From: Endosaccharibacter trunci
GTDB taxonomy: Bacteria; Pseudomonadota; Alphaproteobacteria; Acetobacterales; Acetobacteraceae
DNA length: 64,000 nt
NCBI GenBank assembly: GCA_024515975.1
Contig: JAMSKV010000009.1
Location: forward strand, 62,001-126,000
Direction: 5' to 3'
A program made the position numbers and the translations under genes. The notes below the pieces were generated by a model. That model was not told where the DNA came from. It did no database searches and was given only the letters and a program-made list of their open reading frames with translations. This document shows, in pieces, positions 17,949-26,199 of the stretch (position 1 is the stretch's first letter; every line of letters starts with the position of its first letter).

Positions 17949-19667
17949 TCAGGGGATCGTTAACGCTGCGTCATCGCCTGCAAGGACCGCCAGAACGTCG
18001 GCGTCGCTGACGTCCGGACTGGTGAACGCCTCCCCGATCCCGCGCACCAGCACGAAGGACAGTCTGCCGTCCCGCATCTTCTTGTCTTTGCGCATGTGGG
18101 CCAGCAGCCGTTCGGGATCGAGCGGACGGCCGCAATCGGCCAGACGCCATTTCAGTCCCGCGCGTTGCAGATGCCGCGCGACCCGCACGGTATCCTGGCC
18201 CGGACACAGGTTCAGCCTGTGCGACAGGCGGAACGCGAGCACTAGGCCGATCCCGACCGCCTCTCCGTGCAGCAAGCTGCCGTCGAAGCCCATTTCGGCC
18301 TCGAGCGCGTGCGCGAACGTATGGCCCAGGTTCAGCAAGGCGCGACCGTCGTTCGGCTTCTCCTCGCGTTCGTCGTCGCCCACGACGCGCGCCTTGAAGG
18401 CGCAGGCCAGTCGCACCGCCTCGGCCTGGCAGGCCGCATCGCCTCCCAGCACGTCTTGCGCGTGCGACTCGCACCAGTCGTAGAGCGCTACGTCTCCGAT
18501 CAGACCCGCCTTCACGATCTCCGCATAGCCGGCCCGCAATTCGCGAATGGGAAGCGTGCTCAGGACATCGGTGTCCGCGAGCACGGCGATGGGCTGATGG
18601 AAGGCGCCGACCAGGTTCTTGCCCGCCTTCATGTTGATGCCGGTTTTGCCGCCGACGCTCGAATCGACCTGCGCCAGCAAGGTTGTCGGCACCTGGACGA
18701 ATGGCATTCCACGCAGGACCGAGGCTGCCACGAATCCGGCCAGATCGCCGACCACGCCGCCACCCAGCGCGATCACGGTCGTCCGCCGCTCAACCCCCAG
18801 CGCCAGCATGCGGTCGGCCAGATCCCCGAACCCGGCCAGGCTCTTGGAGGATTCGCCCGGTGGCACCACGAGCGAGTCCACCGTAATTCCTGTCGCGGCC
18901 AGGCCGTCGGTCAGCGTCTGCAGATGCAGAGGCGCCACGGTCGAGTCCGTCACGACCACGGCCCGCTTCTGGAGCAGCACCGGCGCCAGCAGCGCGCCGG
19001 CCCGGCCGAGCAGTCCCGCTCCGGTGATCACCTCGTACCGGCGGCCGGGCAGCGCCACTTCGAGCCGGCGGGGCGGAACATGCGCGTCCAGCGCCTCCGC
19101 GACGCGCTCGGTCGTCCGCTCAACCCCGTCATCGGTGCAGTCCACGATCATGTCGGCCTCGGCATAGAAGGGATGGCGACGCTCGATCAGCGCAGACAGG
19201 ATCTCGCGCGGCTGGCCGGTCTTCAGTAATGGCCGATGACTGCGTCCGGCGGTGCGCTTCACCAGCAGGTCGAGCGGGCAGCGCAGCCAGACCGAACGCG
19301 CGGTCTGTCGCACGAGGTCTCGCGTTCCGGCATCCATGAACGCCCCGCCGCCGGTCGCCAGCACGATCGGCTCACCCCCGAGCAGCCGGCGGATCACGCT
19401 CTGTTCGCCGCGGCGGAACTCCGCCTCTCCATAGCGCTCGAACAATTCGGCAATGGTGATGCCCGCCGCGCGCTCGATCTCCACGTCGGCATCGTGGAAC
19501 GCCATGCCCAGCCTGGCCGCCAGACGCCGCCCGACCGTGGTCTTGCCGGCCCCCATCAGCCCGACCAGCACGATCGAGCGCTGGTCTTTCGATTGCCCGG
19601 ACGAGGAAAAAGGGGTGGTGGCAGGAAAGGGCCGGCCGTTCTCCCCGGTGGGAAGGGTGCGTGACAT
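17949..19667 (-). CDS. aroKB: Fused shikimate kinase / 3-dehydroquinate synthase
   Basis: One 572-residue frame joins two shikimate-pathway enzymes. Residues about 30-185 are shikimate kinase (AroK): the ATP loop GLMGAGKTT at 36-44, the DxD of HDADVEI, RRGEQ, and the GGG at 106-108. Residues about 190-572 are 3-dehydroquinate synthase (AroB): NAD-binding ALGGGVVGDLAGFVAA, the GGKTGIN and KNLVGAFHQP segments, and metal ligands in GYAEIVK, GHTFAHALE and LHGEAVGIG. AroB makes 3-dehydroquinate from DAHP; AroK phosphorylates shikimate three steps later, so the fusion joins non-consecutive steps. Such fusions are known in acetic acid bacteria. The ATG at 19667 has an AGGAA site, which the upstream start lacks. 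Confidence 0.95.
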   Translation of the reverse strand: MSRTLPTGENGRPFPATTPFSSSGQSKDQRSIVLVGLMGAGKTTVGRRLAARLGMAFHDADVEIERAAGITIAELFERYGEAEFRRGEQSVIRRLLGGEPIVLATGGGAFMDAGTRDLVRQTARSVWLRCPLDLLVKRTAGRSHRPLLKTGQPREILSALIERRHPFYAEADMIVDCTDDGVERTTERVAEALDAHVPPRRLEVALPGRRYEVITGAGLLGRAGALLAPVLLQKRAVVVTDSTVAPLHLQTLTDGLAATGITVDSLVVPPGESSKSLAGFGDLADRMLALGVERRTTVIALGGGVVGDLAGFVAASVLRGMPFVQVPTTLLAQVDSSVGGKTGINMKAGKNLVGAFHQPIAVLADTDVLSTLPIRELRAGYAEIVKAGLIGDVALYDWCESHAQDVLGGDAACQAEAVRLACAFKARVVGDDEREEKPNDGRALLNLGHTFAHALEAEMGFDGSLLHGEAVGIGLVLAFRLSHRLNLCPGQDTVRVARHLQRAGLKWRLADCGRPLDPERLLAHMRKDKKMRDGRLSFVLVRGIGEAFTSPDVSDADVLAVLAGDDAALTIP

Positions 19668-19762
19668 GAACCGATTCCTACCATAGAGCCTGCCCGGCAA
19701 CCATGCCGCGACCGGCGCTCCGGTCCGGCGCGGCAGCGACGTTTCACCGCCGGGGAGGCACC

Positions 19763-19909
19763 ATGCGCCGGATTCTCGCCATCCTGTTCCTCACCGTCGT
19801 GGTTCTGCTGGCCGGCGGCTTTCTCTATCTCGGCCTGTTCCCGCCGCATGTCGTGCCGCAGCCGGTGCATGTGACGGTGGCCCCGGCGACGCTGGCCCCC
19901 GGCGGCTGA
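19763..19909 (+). CDS. Small single-helix membrane protein
   Basis: A 48-residue protein with a basic N-terminus (MRRI), one membrane helix (LAILFLTVVVLLAGGFLYLGL) and a short proline/valine-rich tail (PPHVVPQPVHVTV) probably in the periplasm. A good GGGGAGG ribosome-binding site precedes the ATG. It sits between the divergent aroKB gene and xerD, 13 bases ahead of xerD, so it is probably on the xerD-accA transcript. I recognise no function. Its size, hydrophobicity and ribosome-binding site support a real gene. Confidence 0.55.
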   Translation: MRRILAILFLTVVVLLAGGFLYLGLFPPHVVPQPVHVTVAPATLAPGG

Positions 19910-19922
19910 TCGCCGCGCGCGC

Positions 19923-20897
19923 ATGCGGAACCGGCACGAGGAGGCGTTTCTGGAGATGCTGGCCGCAGAGCGGGGCGCGTCTCCGGCCACACTGAAGGCC
20001 TATGCGGCCGATCTGGCCGATTTCGCGGCGTTTCTCGGCAAGGACTGGGACGCCACCGCCGAGCGGATCGGCGCCTACATGGCCGATCTCGCCGGCCGCG
20101 GCCTGTCCGCCCGCACCGCCGCGCGGCGCCTGTCCTGCTTGCGTCAGTTCCACCGGTTTCTGGTGCGGGAGGCAGTCTCGGAGACCGACCCCACCGCGCG
20201 GATCGAGGCACCGCGGGCGCGCCGCACCCTGCCGCGCGTGCTGAGCGAGGCGGAGGTCTCGCTGTTGCTGCAGGCGGCCGGCCCCGAAGGCGGTCCGGGG
20301 GGCGTGCTCGCCGCCGCGCGCCAGCCGGTCGCGCGGGCGGCGCTGGAACTGCTCTATGCGACCGGCTTGCGGATCTCCGAGCTGCTGTCGCTGAAGCGCG
20401 CCGCCTTTGCGGGCGATGCCGCGGTGCTGCTGGTACGCGGCAAAGGCGGCCGCGAACGCCTGGTGCCGCTCTCCGAGCCGGCCCGCGATGCCGTTCTGGC
20501 CCTCCTGGCGCGCGACCGGGCCGAGCGGGACGGGCGCGGGGCAGGGCCGTTCCTGTTTCCGGGCCGCGACCGCCGTGCGCCGCTCACCCGTCAGGGCTTC
20601 GACAAGATCCTGGCCGATGTCGCCCGCTGCGCCGGACTCGATCCGGTGCTGCTGCACCCGCACATGCTGCGGCATTCCTTCGCCAGCCACATGCTGGCCC
20701 ACGGCGCCGATCTGCGCAGCCTGCAGCGCCTGCTCGGCCACGCCGATATCGCCACCACCCAGATCTACACCCATGTGCTGGCGGAGCGGCTGCAGAAGCT
20801 GGTCGAGCAGCATCATCCGCTCGCGGTCGCGGCAGTCGGGGACTTCGCGTCCGGCGGAACTGTGCTAAAGCCCGGGAACGATGCGTCAATTCCTTGA
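19923..20897 (+). CDS. xerD: Site-specific tyrosine recombinase XerD
   Basis: The 324-residue protein resolves chromosome dimers at dif together with XerC. It has the N-terminal SAM-like core-binding domain (TLKAYAADLADFAAFL, ARRLSCLRQFHRFL) and the catalytic domain. That domain has Arg in GLRISELL (near 150), Lys in GKGGRERLVPL, HMLRHSFASHML (near 247), LLGHADI, and the nucleophilic Tyr in TTQIYTHV (near 281). The C-terminus is longer than usual, and its last 17 bases overlap the start of accA, so the two are coupled. Chromosomal context and the XerD-like motifs favour XerD over a mobile-element integrase; XerC is not in the window. Confidence 0.9.
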   Translation: MRNRHEEAFLEMLAAERGASPATLKAYAADLADFAAFLGKDWDATAERIGAYMADLAGRGLSARTAARRLSCLRQFHRFLVREAVSETDPTARIEAPRARRTLPRVLSEAEVSLLLQAAGPEGGPGGVLAAARQPVARAALELLYATGLRISELLSLKRAAFAGDAAVLLVRGKGGRERLVPLSEPARDAVLALLARDRAERDGRGAGPFLFPGRDRRAPLTRQGFDKILADVARCAGLDPVLLHPHMLRHSFASHMLAHGADLRSLQRLLGHADIATTQIYTHVLAERLQKLVEQHHPLAVAAVGDFASGGTVLKPGNDASIP

Positions 20898-21867
20898 TTT
20901 CGAGAAGCCGGTCGCCGAACTGGAGACCAAGATCGACGAGCTCCGGCTGCTGTCCGCGCCCCCCGAGGGAGGCGCGCGCCCGGCGGGCGAGGCGAATTCC
21001 GTGCAGATTGGCGACGAGATCGCCAAGCTGCAGGAGAAGGCCGACAAGCAGCTCCGCGCCACCTACGCCAAGCTCACGCCATGGCAGAAGGTGCAGGTCG
21101 CGCGTCACGCCCAGCGCCCGCACGCGCTCGACTACATCCGTACCCTGATCACCGACTACATGCCGCTCGCCGGCGACAGGTCGTTCGCCAATGACGAGGC
21201 CGTGGTCGGTGGGATCGGCCGGTTCGAGGGACGCTCCGTGGTCGTGGTCGGCACGGAGCGCGGTTCCGACCTCGATACGCGGCTCAAGCATAATTTCGGC
21301 ATGGCGCGGCCGGAGGGGTATCGCAAGGCGGTGCGCCTGGTCGAACTCGCCGGCCGTTTCGGCCTGCCGATCCTCAGCTTCGTCGACACGCCCGGAGCGT
21401 TCCCCGGCATCGACGCCGAGGCGCGCGGCCAGGCGGAGGCCATCGCCCGCTCGATCGACGCCTGCCTCGCCGCCCCGGTGCCGATCCTGGCCACGGTGAT
21501 CGGCGAGGGCGGCTCCGGCGGCGCCATCGCCCTGGCCGCGGGAGATCGCGTGTTCATGCTCGAACATGCGATCTATTCGGTGATCACGCCTGAAGCCTGT
21601 TCCTCCATCCTGTGGCGCGACACCAGCCAGGCGACAGCCGCCGCCGAGGCATTGCGTCTCACAGCGCAGGATCTGAAGCATTTCCGTCTGGTGGATGAGA
21701 TCGTGCCGGAACCGCTCGGCGGCGCGCATCGCGATCCGGCGGCGGCGATCCGCAATGTGGGCCAACTGCTCCGGCAGGCCTTGCCAAGCCTGTGCCAGCT
21801 GGATCCGTCTGCCCTGCGCGCGCAGAGACGCGAGAAATATCTCGCCATGGGCCGGCTGGGCTCTTAA
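20881..21867 (+). CDS. accA: Acetyl-CoA carboxylase carboxyltransferase subunit alpha
   Basis: The 328-residue protein pairs with AccD to transfer CO2 from biotin to acetyl-CoA, giving malonyl-CoA for fatty acid synthesis. Recognisable features: the start MRQFLDFEKPVAELE, RHAQRPHALDYI, DRSFANDEAVVGGI, RPEGYRKAVRL, FVDTPGAFPG, IGEGGSGGAIAL and HAIYSVITPEACSSILW. Length is normal. It overlaps the end of xerD. The biotin pathway would draw on bicarbonate from the carbonic anhydrase encoded at 1231. No other acc gene is in the window. Confidence 0.95.
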   Translation: MRQFLDFEKPVAELETKIDELRLLSAPPEGGARPAGEANSVQIGDEIAKLQEKADKQLRATYAKLTPWQKVQVARHAQRPHALDYIRTLITDYMPLAGDRSFANDEAVVGGIGRFEGRSVVVVGTERGSDLDTRLKHNFGMARPEGYRKAVRLVELAGRFGLPILSFVDTPGAFPGIDAEARGQAEAIARSIDACLAAPVPILATVIGEGGSGGAIALAAGDRVFMLEHAIYSVITPEACSSILWRDTSQATAAAEALRLTAQDLKHFRLVDEIVPEPLGGAHRDPAAAIRNVGQLLRQALPSLCQLDPSALRAQRREKYLAMGRLGS

Positions 21868-21923
21868 CCGGTCGGAAACCAAGCCCGCGCTATTCTCTTC
21901 CCGAAACGGGAGAGGAGGTCGGG

Positions 21924-22232
21924 ATGCGTGTGCTGGAAGCAGTGAAACGGGTCAGGGACGGCACGCTCGCTTTGTCCGAGCTCTGGTCGATCACCACCCG
22001 GCCCGAGCGCGTTACCGTCGCTCTGATCCTGGGGCTGCCGGCGGAATTGCCGAAACAGGCTGCGACCCCGGCCGCCGCCTGGAACGCGATCAACCGCCGT
22101 CAGCAGAGGATGGTGCTGAATTACGCGCCCGACCGGATCAAGGCGCGGTTGCCGACGGCCCTTCGGCCGCCGCTGCGCCTGATACCGGCCGATGTCGCAC
22201 CGCCCCGTCGGCAGGCCAGCCTTACGGGATGA
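21924..22232 (+). CDS. Hypothetical small basic protein
   Basis: A 102-residue protein with no family I recognise. It starts after a near-perfect AGGAGG site six bases upstream of the ATG, the best evidence that it is real. The sequence is mixed helical (MRVLEAVKRVRDGTLALSEL, then PAAAWNAINRRQQRMVLNY) with a Pro/Arg-rich tail and no membrane segment. It is on its own after accA, and its last 11 bases overlap the end of the converging phosphatase gene. Possibly a lineage-specific gene. Coding bias looks normal for the region. Confidence 0.45.
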   Translation: MRVLEAVKRVRDGTLALSELWSITTRPERVTVALILGLPAELPKQAATPAAAWNAINRRQQRMVLNYAPDRIKARLPTALRPPLRLIPADVAPPRRQASLTG

Positions 22233-23022
22233 AGTAGAACGGATTGGGCAGCTGGAAGCCGCGCATCGCGGAGCCGCCGGCCAGATCGGACCGCTGGTCG
22301 CCCACCGTCGCGACAATGGTGTAGCCCTGCTTCTCGATCGCCGCCCGTGCCGGCGCCTTGAAATCGGCCGCGCTCGCGAAATGCGAGTTGGCCGGTTCCA
22401 GAACCAGTCCGGCCCAGTTCGCATAGCCCGCCCTGGCGAGATTGGCGGCGGTCGCGTCGCGCACGGTTTCCTTGCGTCCGGTGATGAAGAACACGGCGAC
22501 GCCCAGACGCTGCGCCCGTCGCGCCAACGCCAGGGTGGGCGCGATCGCCGGCGCCTGTGCGCGCATTTCCCAGGCATCGAAGCCGCACGGACCTTTCGGC
22601 AGCCGATCGCAGGTTCCGTCGGCGAAGTAGCCGAAGCCGTTGGCCTTTTCCTCGTCCCAGTTCGACAGGGAGGTTTCGTCGATATCCAGCACCAGCGCCG
22701 GCTTGCGCACATGCGGCGCCTGCGCCGCGATCCAGTCGCCCGCCGCCTGATCCACGGCAGCCAGATCGCGCTCGTAGCGGCCGGAATCGTGATACGCGAC
22801 GGCACGCTTCTCGGCGTCGGCGATATTCTCCGGCTCGGACCAGCCGGGCGGCAACGGCGCGATTGGCGTTCCCGCGGCCGAAACCGTGGCGGCCTGAACG
22901 GGATCGCCGTGAACATGGGCGGCCTGATCCTGGGCGGCCAGGGCAGCACCCGGGACGGCGGCGGACAGGAAACCGGCAAGTCCGGCGCAGGCGAGGGCGT
23001 ATCTCAAGCTGGGCGGCTCCAT
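22222..23022 (-). CDS. Secreted HAD-superfamily acid phosphatase (class B/C-like)
   Basis: The 266-residue protein has a signal peptide (residues 1 to about 29). Its HAD-type phosphatase core has nucleophile motif I LDIDETSLSNW (near 95-105), motif II FFITGRKE (near 165), a conserved Lys region and motif IV GDQRSDL (near 238). It matches the plant-type/class B acid phosphatase family, which removes phosphate from small phosphomonoesters outside the cytoplasm. The ATG at 23022 overlaps the stop of the phospholipase-D-like gene by one base (TGATG), so the two are made together. That suggests one releases a phosphorylated product and the other removes its phosphate, which is inference. Confidence 0.85.
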   Translation of the reverse strand: MEPPSLRYALACAGLAGFLSAAVPGAALAAQDQAAHVHGDPVQAATVSAAGTPIAPLPPGWSEPENIADAEKRAVAYHDSGRYERDLAAVDQAAGDWIAAQAPHVRKPALVLDIDETSLSNWDEEKANGFGYFADGTCDRLPKGPCGFDAWEMRAQAPAIAPTLALARRAQRLGVAVFFITGRKETVRDATAANLARAGYANWAGLVLEPANSHFASAADFKAPARAAIEKQGYTIVATVGDQRSDLAGGSAMRGFQLPNPFYFIP

Positions 23023-24266
23023 CAGTTGTTGTGCGGCGGGGCGTACGTCGTCCCCGGCTGCAGCCGGGTCACGTAGGGCCCATTCCAGTCGCGCTCGAAG
23101 ATCGCGTTCAGCGTGGCGGCCGGCGCCGCGCCATGCACGATCACGGACGCATCCACGGTATTGTTGAAATAGCTCCACTCCCAGTTGCCGGTGCCGATGA
23201 ACACGGCATCGTCGTCGGCAACGGCGTATTTGCAGTGCTCGACGCGGGCATAGGGGATATGGCCGCTCGCCAGCTCCGGTACCGTACTGAACCTCAGCTC
23301 GATTCCGGGCATGACGGCCAGGCTCTTGAGATAGGCCTGCGACGGCTCGGTCAGCGACCAGTCCGCCACCACGATCTGCACGCTCACCCCGCGCGCCGCC
23401 GCATCTCGGATCGCCGTATCCAGCTCCGGCCACCAGCCCTTGGCGCCGTAGCCCTTCAGCGCGCTCAAGGTCATCACCTGAATCCGGAGCCGGTGACGCG
23501 CCGCCTCGATCAGATGGATCAGCGCCGGCTGCTCCGCGGACAGGAAGGACGGCATCATCTCGGGCGGGCTGAAGGCGGGAAAGGCGATCAGCCCACCGTC
23601 CAGCAGCACCGGGTCGTTCTCGGTCGCCGGACGGAAGCCGGCCGGCAGGGCGGCGGCTTTCTGCGCCTTCGGCAGCTCCTCGCCCTGCGCCAGGGCCCAT
23701 AACTCAGCGAAATCCGCCTCGAAGCTGGCGCCAAACCGCGCATCGGTGATCTCGGCGCCGATCTCGTGGATTTGCTCCAGCGCGCGCCAGTCCCAGTTCT
23801 GGCTGCCGACGAACACCTTTTCGCCGTCCACGATCATGTATTTGGCATGCAGAACACCCCCGGTCAGCGAGGGGGTGGGCAGGATGGCGATCTCAAGGTT
23901 GGGGATATTCCTAAGACGTTCGATCGACGGTCCGGTCTCGCGCATGAAGGCGCGCCCGACCAGAAGCCGCACCTTCACCCCGGCCTTCGCCCGCTCGATC
24001 AGCCGGTCCAGCACCGGCGCCATCGCCTTGCCCGGCTTGTCGGTGATGTAGAACGCCGCGACATCGATGCTGTGCTGAGCGCCTCCGATCATGTCGAGCC
24101 ATACCGCCTGCGTCCGGGGTACGCCGGGCTGGCCGTAGATCGTGTTCTCCGGAACGCTCTCGACGATCTGGAAGGCCGGGTCAGCCCAGGCCAATCGCAC
24201 GGGCAGCGCAACGGCGGCGACGGAAGAGACAGCCAACGCGGAGGCGCGCAGAACGGAACGGATCAT
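23022..24266 (-). CDS. Secreted phospholipase D-fold protein with two HKD motifs
   Basis: The 414-residue protein has a signal peptide (residues 1-29, LAWADP site). Two phospholipase-D half-sites are visible: LHAKYMIVDGEKVFVGSQNW and VEHCKYAVADDDAVFIGTGN. Each has the H-x-K pair followed by the Asp and the G-S/T-x-N-W segment; the second has HCK. The arrangement resembles the PLD3/PLD4 and cardiolipin-synthase-like branch. These enzymes cleave or transfer phosphodiesters of lipids, or degrade single-stranded nucleic acid as exonucleases, so the substrate is open. It is translationally coupled to a secreted phosphatase. The ATG at 24266 begins the signal peptide; its ribosome-binding site is only moderate. 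Confidence 0.85.
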   Translation of the reverse strand: MIRSVLRASALAVSSVAAVALPVRLAWADPAFQIVESVPENTIYGQPGVPRTQAVWLDMIGGAQHSIDVAAFYITDKPGKAMAPVLDRLIERAKAGVKVRLLVGRAFMRETGPSIERLRNIPNLEIAILPTPSLTGGVLHAKYMIVDGEKVFVGSQNWDWRALEQIHEIGAEITDARFGASFEADFAELWALAQGEELPKAQKAAALPAGFRPATENDPVLLDGGLIAFPAFSPPEMMPSFLSAEQPALIHLIEAARHRLRIQVMTLSALKGYGAKGWWPELDTAIRDAAARGVSVQIVVADWSLTEPSQAYLKSLAVMPGIELRFSTVPELASGHIPYARVEHCKYAVADDDAVFIGTGNWEWSYFNNTVDASVIVHGAAPAATLNAIFERDWNGPYVTRLQPGTTYAPPHNN

Positions 24267-24334
24267 CCCCGCAACAGACCATCCGATCCGCCGTCGCGCC
24301 AGCCCTTCCGGGCCGGTTTCGCTCCGGTTTTCCC

Positions 24335-25114
24335 TCAGGGCGCCGGTTCGCCGTCGATCGGTTCGCGGCCGAGCCCGGCAATCAGCGCTCGCAGCGCCTG
24401 CCGGGCCGTCTCCAGCGCCGCCTGGTCGGTGCCCTTCGCCACCAGCGCCACGCCGCGCCTGCCGTCCGGGCGTTCGAACGGGTAGGAGCCCAGATCGAGC
24501 GACGGGTGCGCGTGCTGGATCGCCTCCAGCCCTTCCGCCAGGGCGCCTTCGCCCAGGCGCTCGGCATGCACCGCGACCATCCGCACCGGCTCGAACCGGC
24601 CGAGAGACGGTTCCAGCGCGTCGAACATCGCCTGCATGATGCGCGGCACGCCGGCCATCACATGCACGTTGCCGATGGTGAAGCCGGGCGCCACCGATAC
24701 GCTGTTGGGGATCGGCACCGCGCCGCGCGGCAATGTCGCCATCCGGCGTCGGGCAGCGTTGAACTCTCCGGGCCCGAACAGGGCCTCGAGCTGCCGCATC
24801 GACTCGTCGTGTGGCTCCCAAGGCACGCCGAACGCCTCCGCCACGCAGGGGCTGGTGATGTCGTCATGGGTCGGACCGATACCGCCGGTGGTGAACACAT
24901 GATCGAACCGGGCGCGAAGCTCGTTCACCGTGCCGATGATGGTGTCCGCCACGTCCGGGATCACGCGCACCTCGCGCACGGCGATCCCCAGCGCTCCCAG
25001 CCTGCGCGCCAGGAATTGCACGTTGATGTCCTGGGTGCGCCCGGACAGAATCTCGTTGCCGATCACCAGGATGGCGGCGATTGGGGCCGGAACGGGGGAG
25101 GGCGGGTTGCTCAT
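24335..25114 (-). CDS. CinA/MoaB-like molybdopterin-binding-fold protein
   Basis: A 259-residue cytoplasmic protein with the MoCF-type fold: LVIGNEILSGRTQDINVQFL, then VFTTGGIGPTHDD at about 73-86, PIPNSVSVAPGF and VHVMAGVPRIMQAMF. This pattern matches the N-terminal half of CinA and standalone competence/damage-inducible-type proteins. In CinA the equivalent domain hydrolyses ADP-ribose or related pyrophosphates. The C-terminal nicotinamide-mononucleotide deamidase half is missing. Given the NAD genes in this window, an NAD-salvage role is possible but not shown. It precedes the phospholipase-D-like gene by 68 bases and diverges from the SMP-30 gene. Confidence 0.8.
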   Translation of the reverse strand: MSNPPSPVPAPIAAILVIGNEILSGRTQDINVQFLARRLGALGIAVREVRVIPDVADTIIGTVNELRARFDHVFTTGGIGPTHDDITSPCVAEAFGVPWEPHDESMRQLEALFGPGEFNAARRRMATLPRGAVPIPNSVSVAPGFTIGNVHVMAGVPRIMQAMFDALEPSLGRFEPVRMVAVHAERLGEGALAEGLEAIQHAHPSLDLGSYPFERPDGRRGVALVAKGTDQAALETARQALRALIAGLGREPIDGEPAP

Positions 25115-25224
25115 GGGTCGGGATCGCTCTTCTTCGTTGCTTCGGCGAGCGTCTTTGTCGGCCCGGGCGATTCCGTCCCGCCGGAGGATGCTCTAGACAC
25201 TCATGGCAAAGGAAAGCGCGGCCG

Positions 25225-26103
25225 ATGACCTTGTTCCCCGAACCGACCTGCATATGGGACCTGAAGGCGGAGCTTGGCGAGGGGCTCGTGTGGATGGAGC
25301 GCGAAGCCGCCCTCTACGGCGTCGATATCCTCGGTCGGACGGTCTTTCGCTTCCACCCCGAGAGCGGCGCACGTACCGTCTGGGATGCGCCGGCCCGGCC
25401 GACCTTCCTGGTGCCGGACGCAGACGGCCATCTGCTGTGCGGATGCGCCGACGGCCTGCGAACCTTCAATGGCGCCACCGGAGTCTTCGGGACGCTGACT
25501 CCGGTGGAATCGTTCCTGCCTGAGAACCGCCTGAACGATGCCTGCGCTGACCGGCAAGGCCGGCTATGGTTCGGCTCCATGCACGATCCGGAAACCGAGG
25601 CGAGCGGCTCGCTCTACCGTCTCGACAGCCGCCAGGGTGCAGAGCCGGTGCAGATGGATACGGGCTACGTGGTCAGCAACGGCCCGGCGATCGATCCGCT
25701 CCGCAATCGCCTCTACCATAACGACTCCGTCCGGCAGACGGTGTTCCTGTTCGACCTTGCGGAGGGCGGCACACTCTCGAACAAGCGCCCCTTTGCCCGG
25801 ATCGAGACCGGATACCCGGACGGCATGACCGTGGACCGCGACGGCTTCCTGTGGGTGGCGCTCTACGCCGGAGGCGGCGTACAGCGTTTCGCGCCGGACG
25901 GCACGCCGGACCGTTTCGTCAGACTACCCGCTTCCAACATCACCAAGATCGTCTTCGGCGGTCCGGACTACCGGACTGCCTTCGTCAGCAGCGCGCGCAA
26001 GTCTCTTTCCGCTGAGGCGCTCGCGGCCCAGCCTCTCGCTGGCGGTCTGTTTCGCTTCGAGGTGGAGGTTCCCGGCCTGCCGCCCTGCGTGTTTCGCGCC
26101 TAG
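25225..26103 (+). CDS. SMP-30/gluconolactonase-family lactonase
   Basis: The 292-residue beta-propeller protein hydrolyses sugar lactones such as gluconolactone. Predicted metal ligands by family pattern are E19 (AELGEGLVW), N142 (VSNGPAIDP) and D199 (YPDGMTVD); N104 (NRLNDA) is also conserved. There is no signal peptide, so it is cytoplasmic. In bacteria that oxidise sugars at the membrane, such lactonases process lactones from dehydrogenases or pentose pathways. The ATG at 25225 follows GGAAAG; the longer upstream frame has no homology. It stands alone, divergent from the CinA-like gene. Confidence 0.88.
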   Translation: MTLFPEPTCIWDLKAELGEGLVWMEREAALYGVDILGRTVFRFHPESGARTVWDAPARPTFLVPDADGHLLCGCADGLRTFNGATGVFGTLTPVESFLPENRLNDACADRQGRLWFGSMHDPETEASGSLYRLDSRQGAEPVQMDTGYVVSNGPAIDPLRNRLYHNDSVRQTVFLFDLAEGGTLSNKRPFARIETGYPDGMTVDRDGFLWVALYAGGGVQRFAPDGTPDRFVRLPASNITKIVFGGPDYRTAFVSSARKSLSAEALAAQPLAGGLFRFEVEVPGLPPCVFRA

Positions 26104-26131
26104 GACGTCATCAGACCGAACGGAAGCGTTG

Positions 26132-26181
26132 GATCGGATGAAGACGCTCGTTCAAACAAAGAGGCGAAGAGCGATCCGATC
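26132..26181. repeat. Intergenic inverted repeat between SMP-30 and the GNAT-Nudix gene
   Basis: Perfect eight-base arms GATCGGAT (26132-26139) and ATCCGATC (26174-26181) enclose a less GC-rich stretch with an inner GCTC/GAGC pair. There is no U tract. It lies between converging genes and could be a shared terminator or a REP-like element. Confidence 0.35.
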
Positions 26182-26199
26182 GCCCTGGATCGCACTGCT

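Noticed and set aside
19923-20897. Mobile-element integrase
   Set aside because: The protein matches chromosomal XerD and sits in the conserved aroKB-xerD-accA order. No attachment repeats or cargo genes are present.
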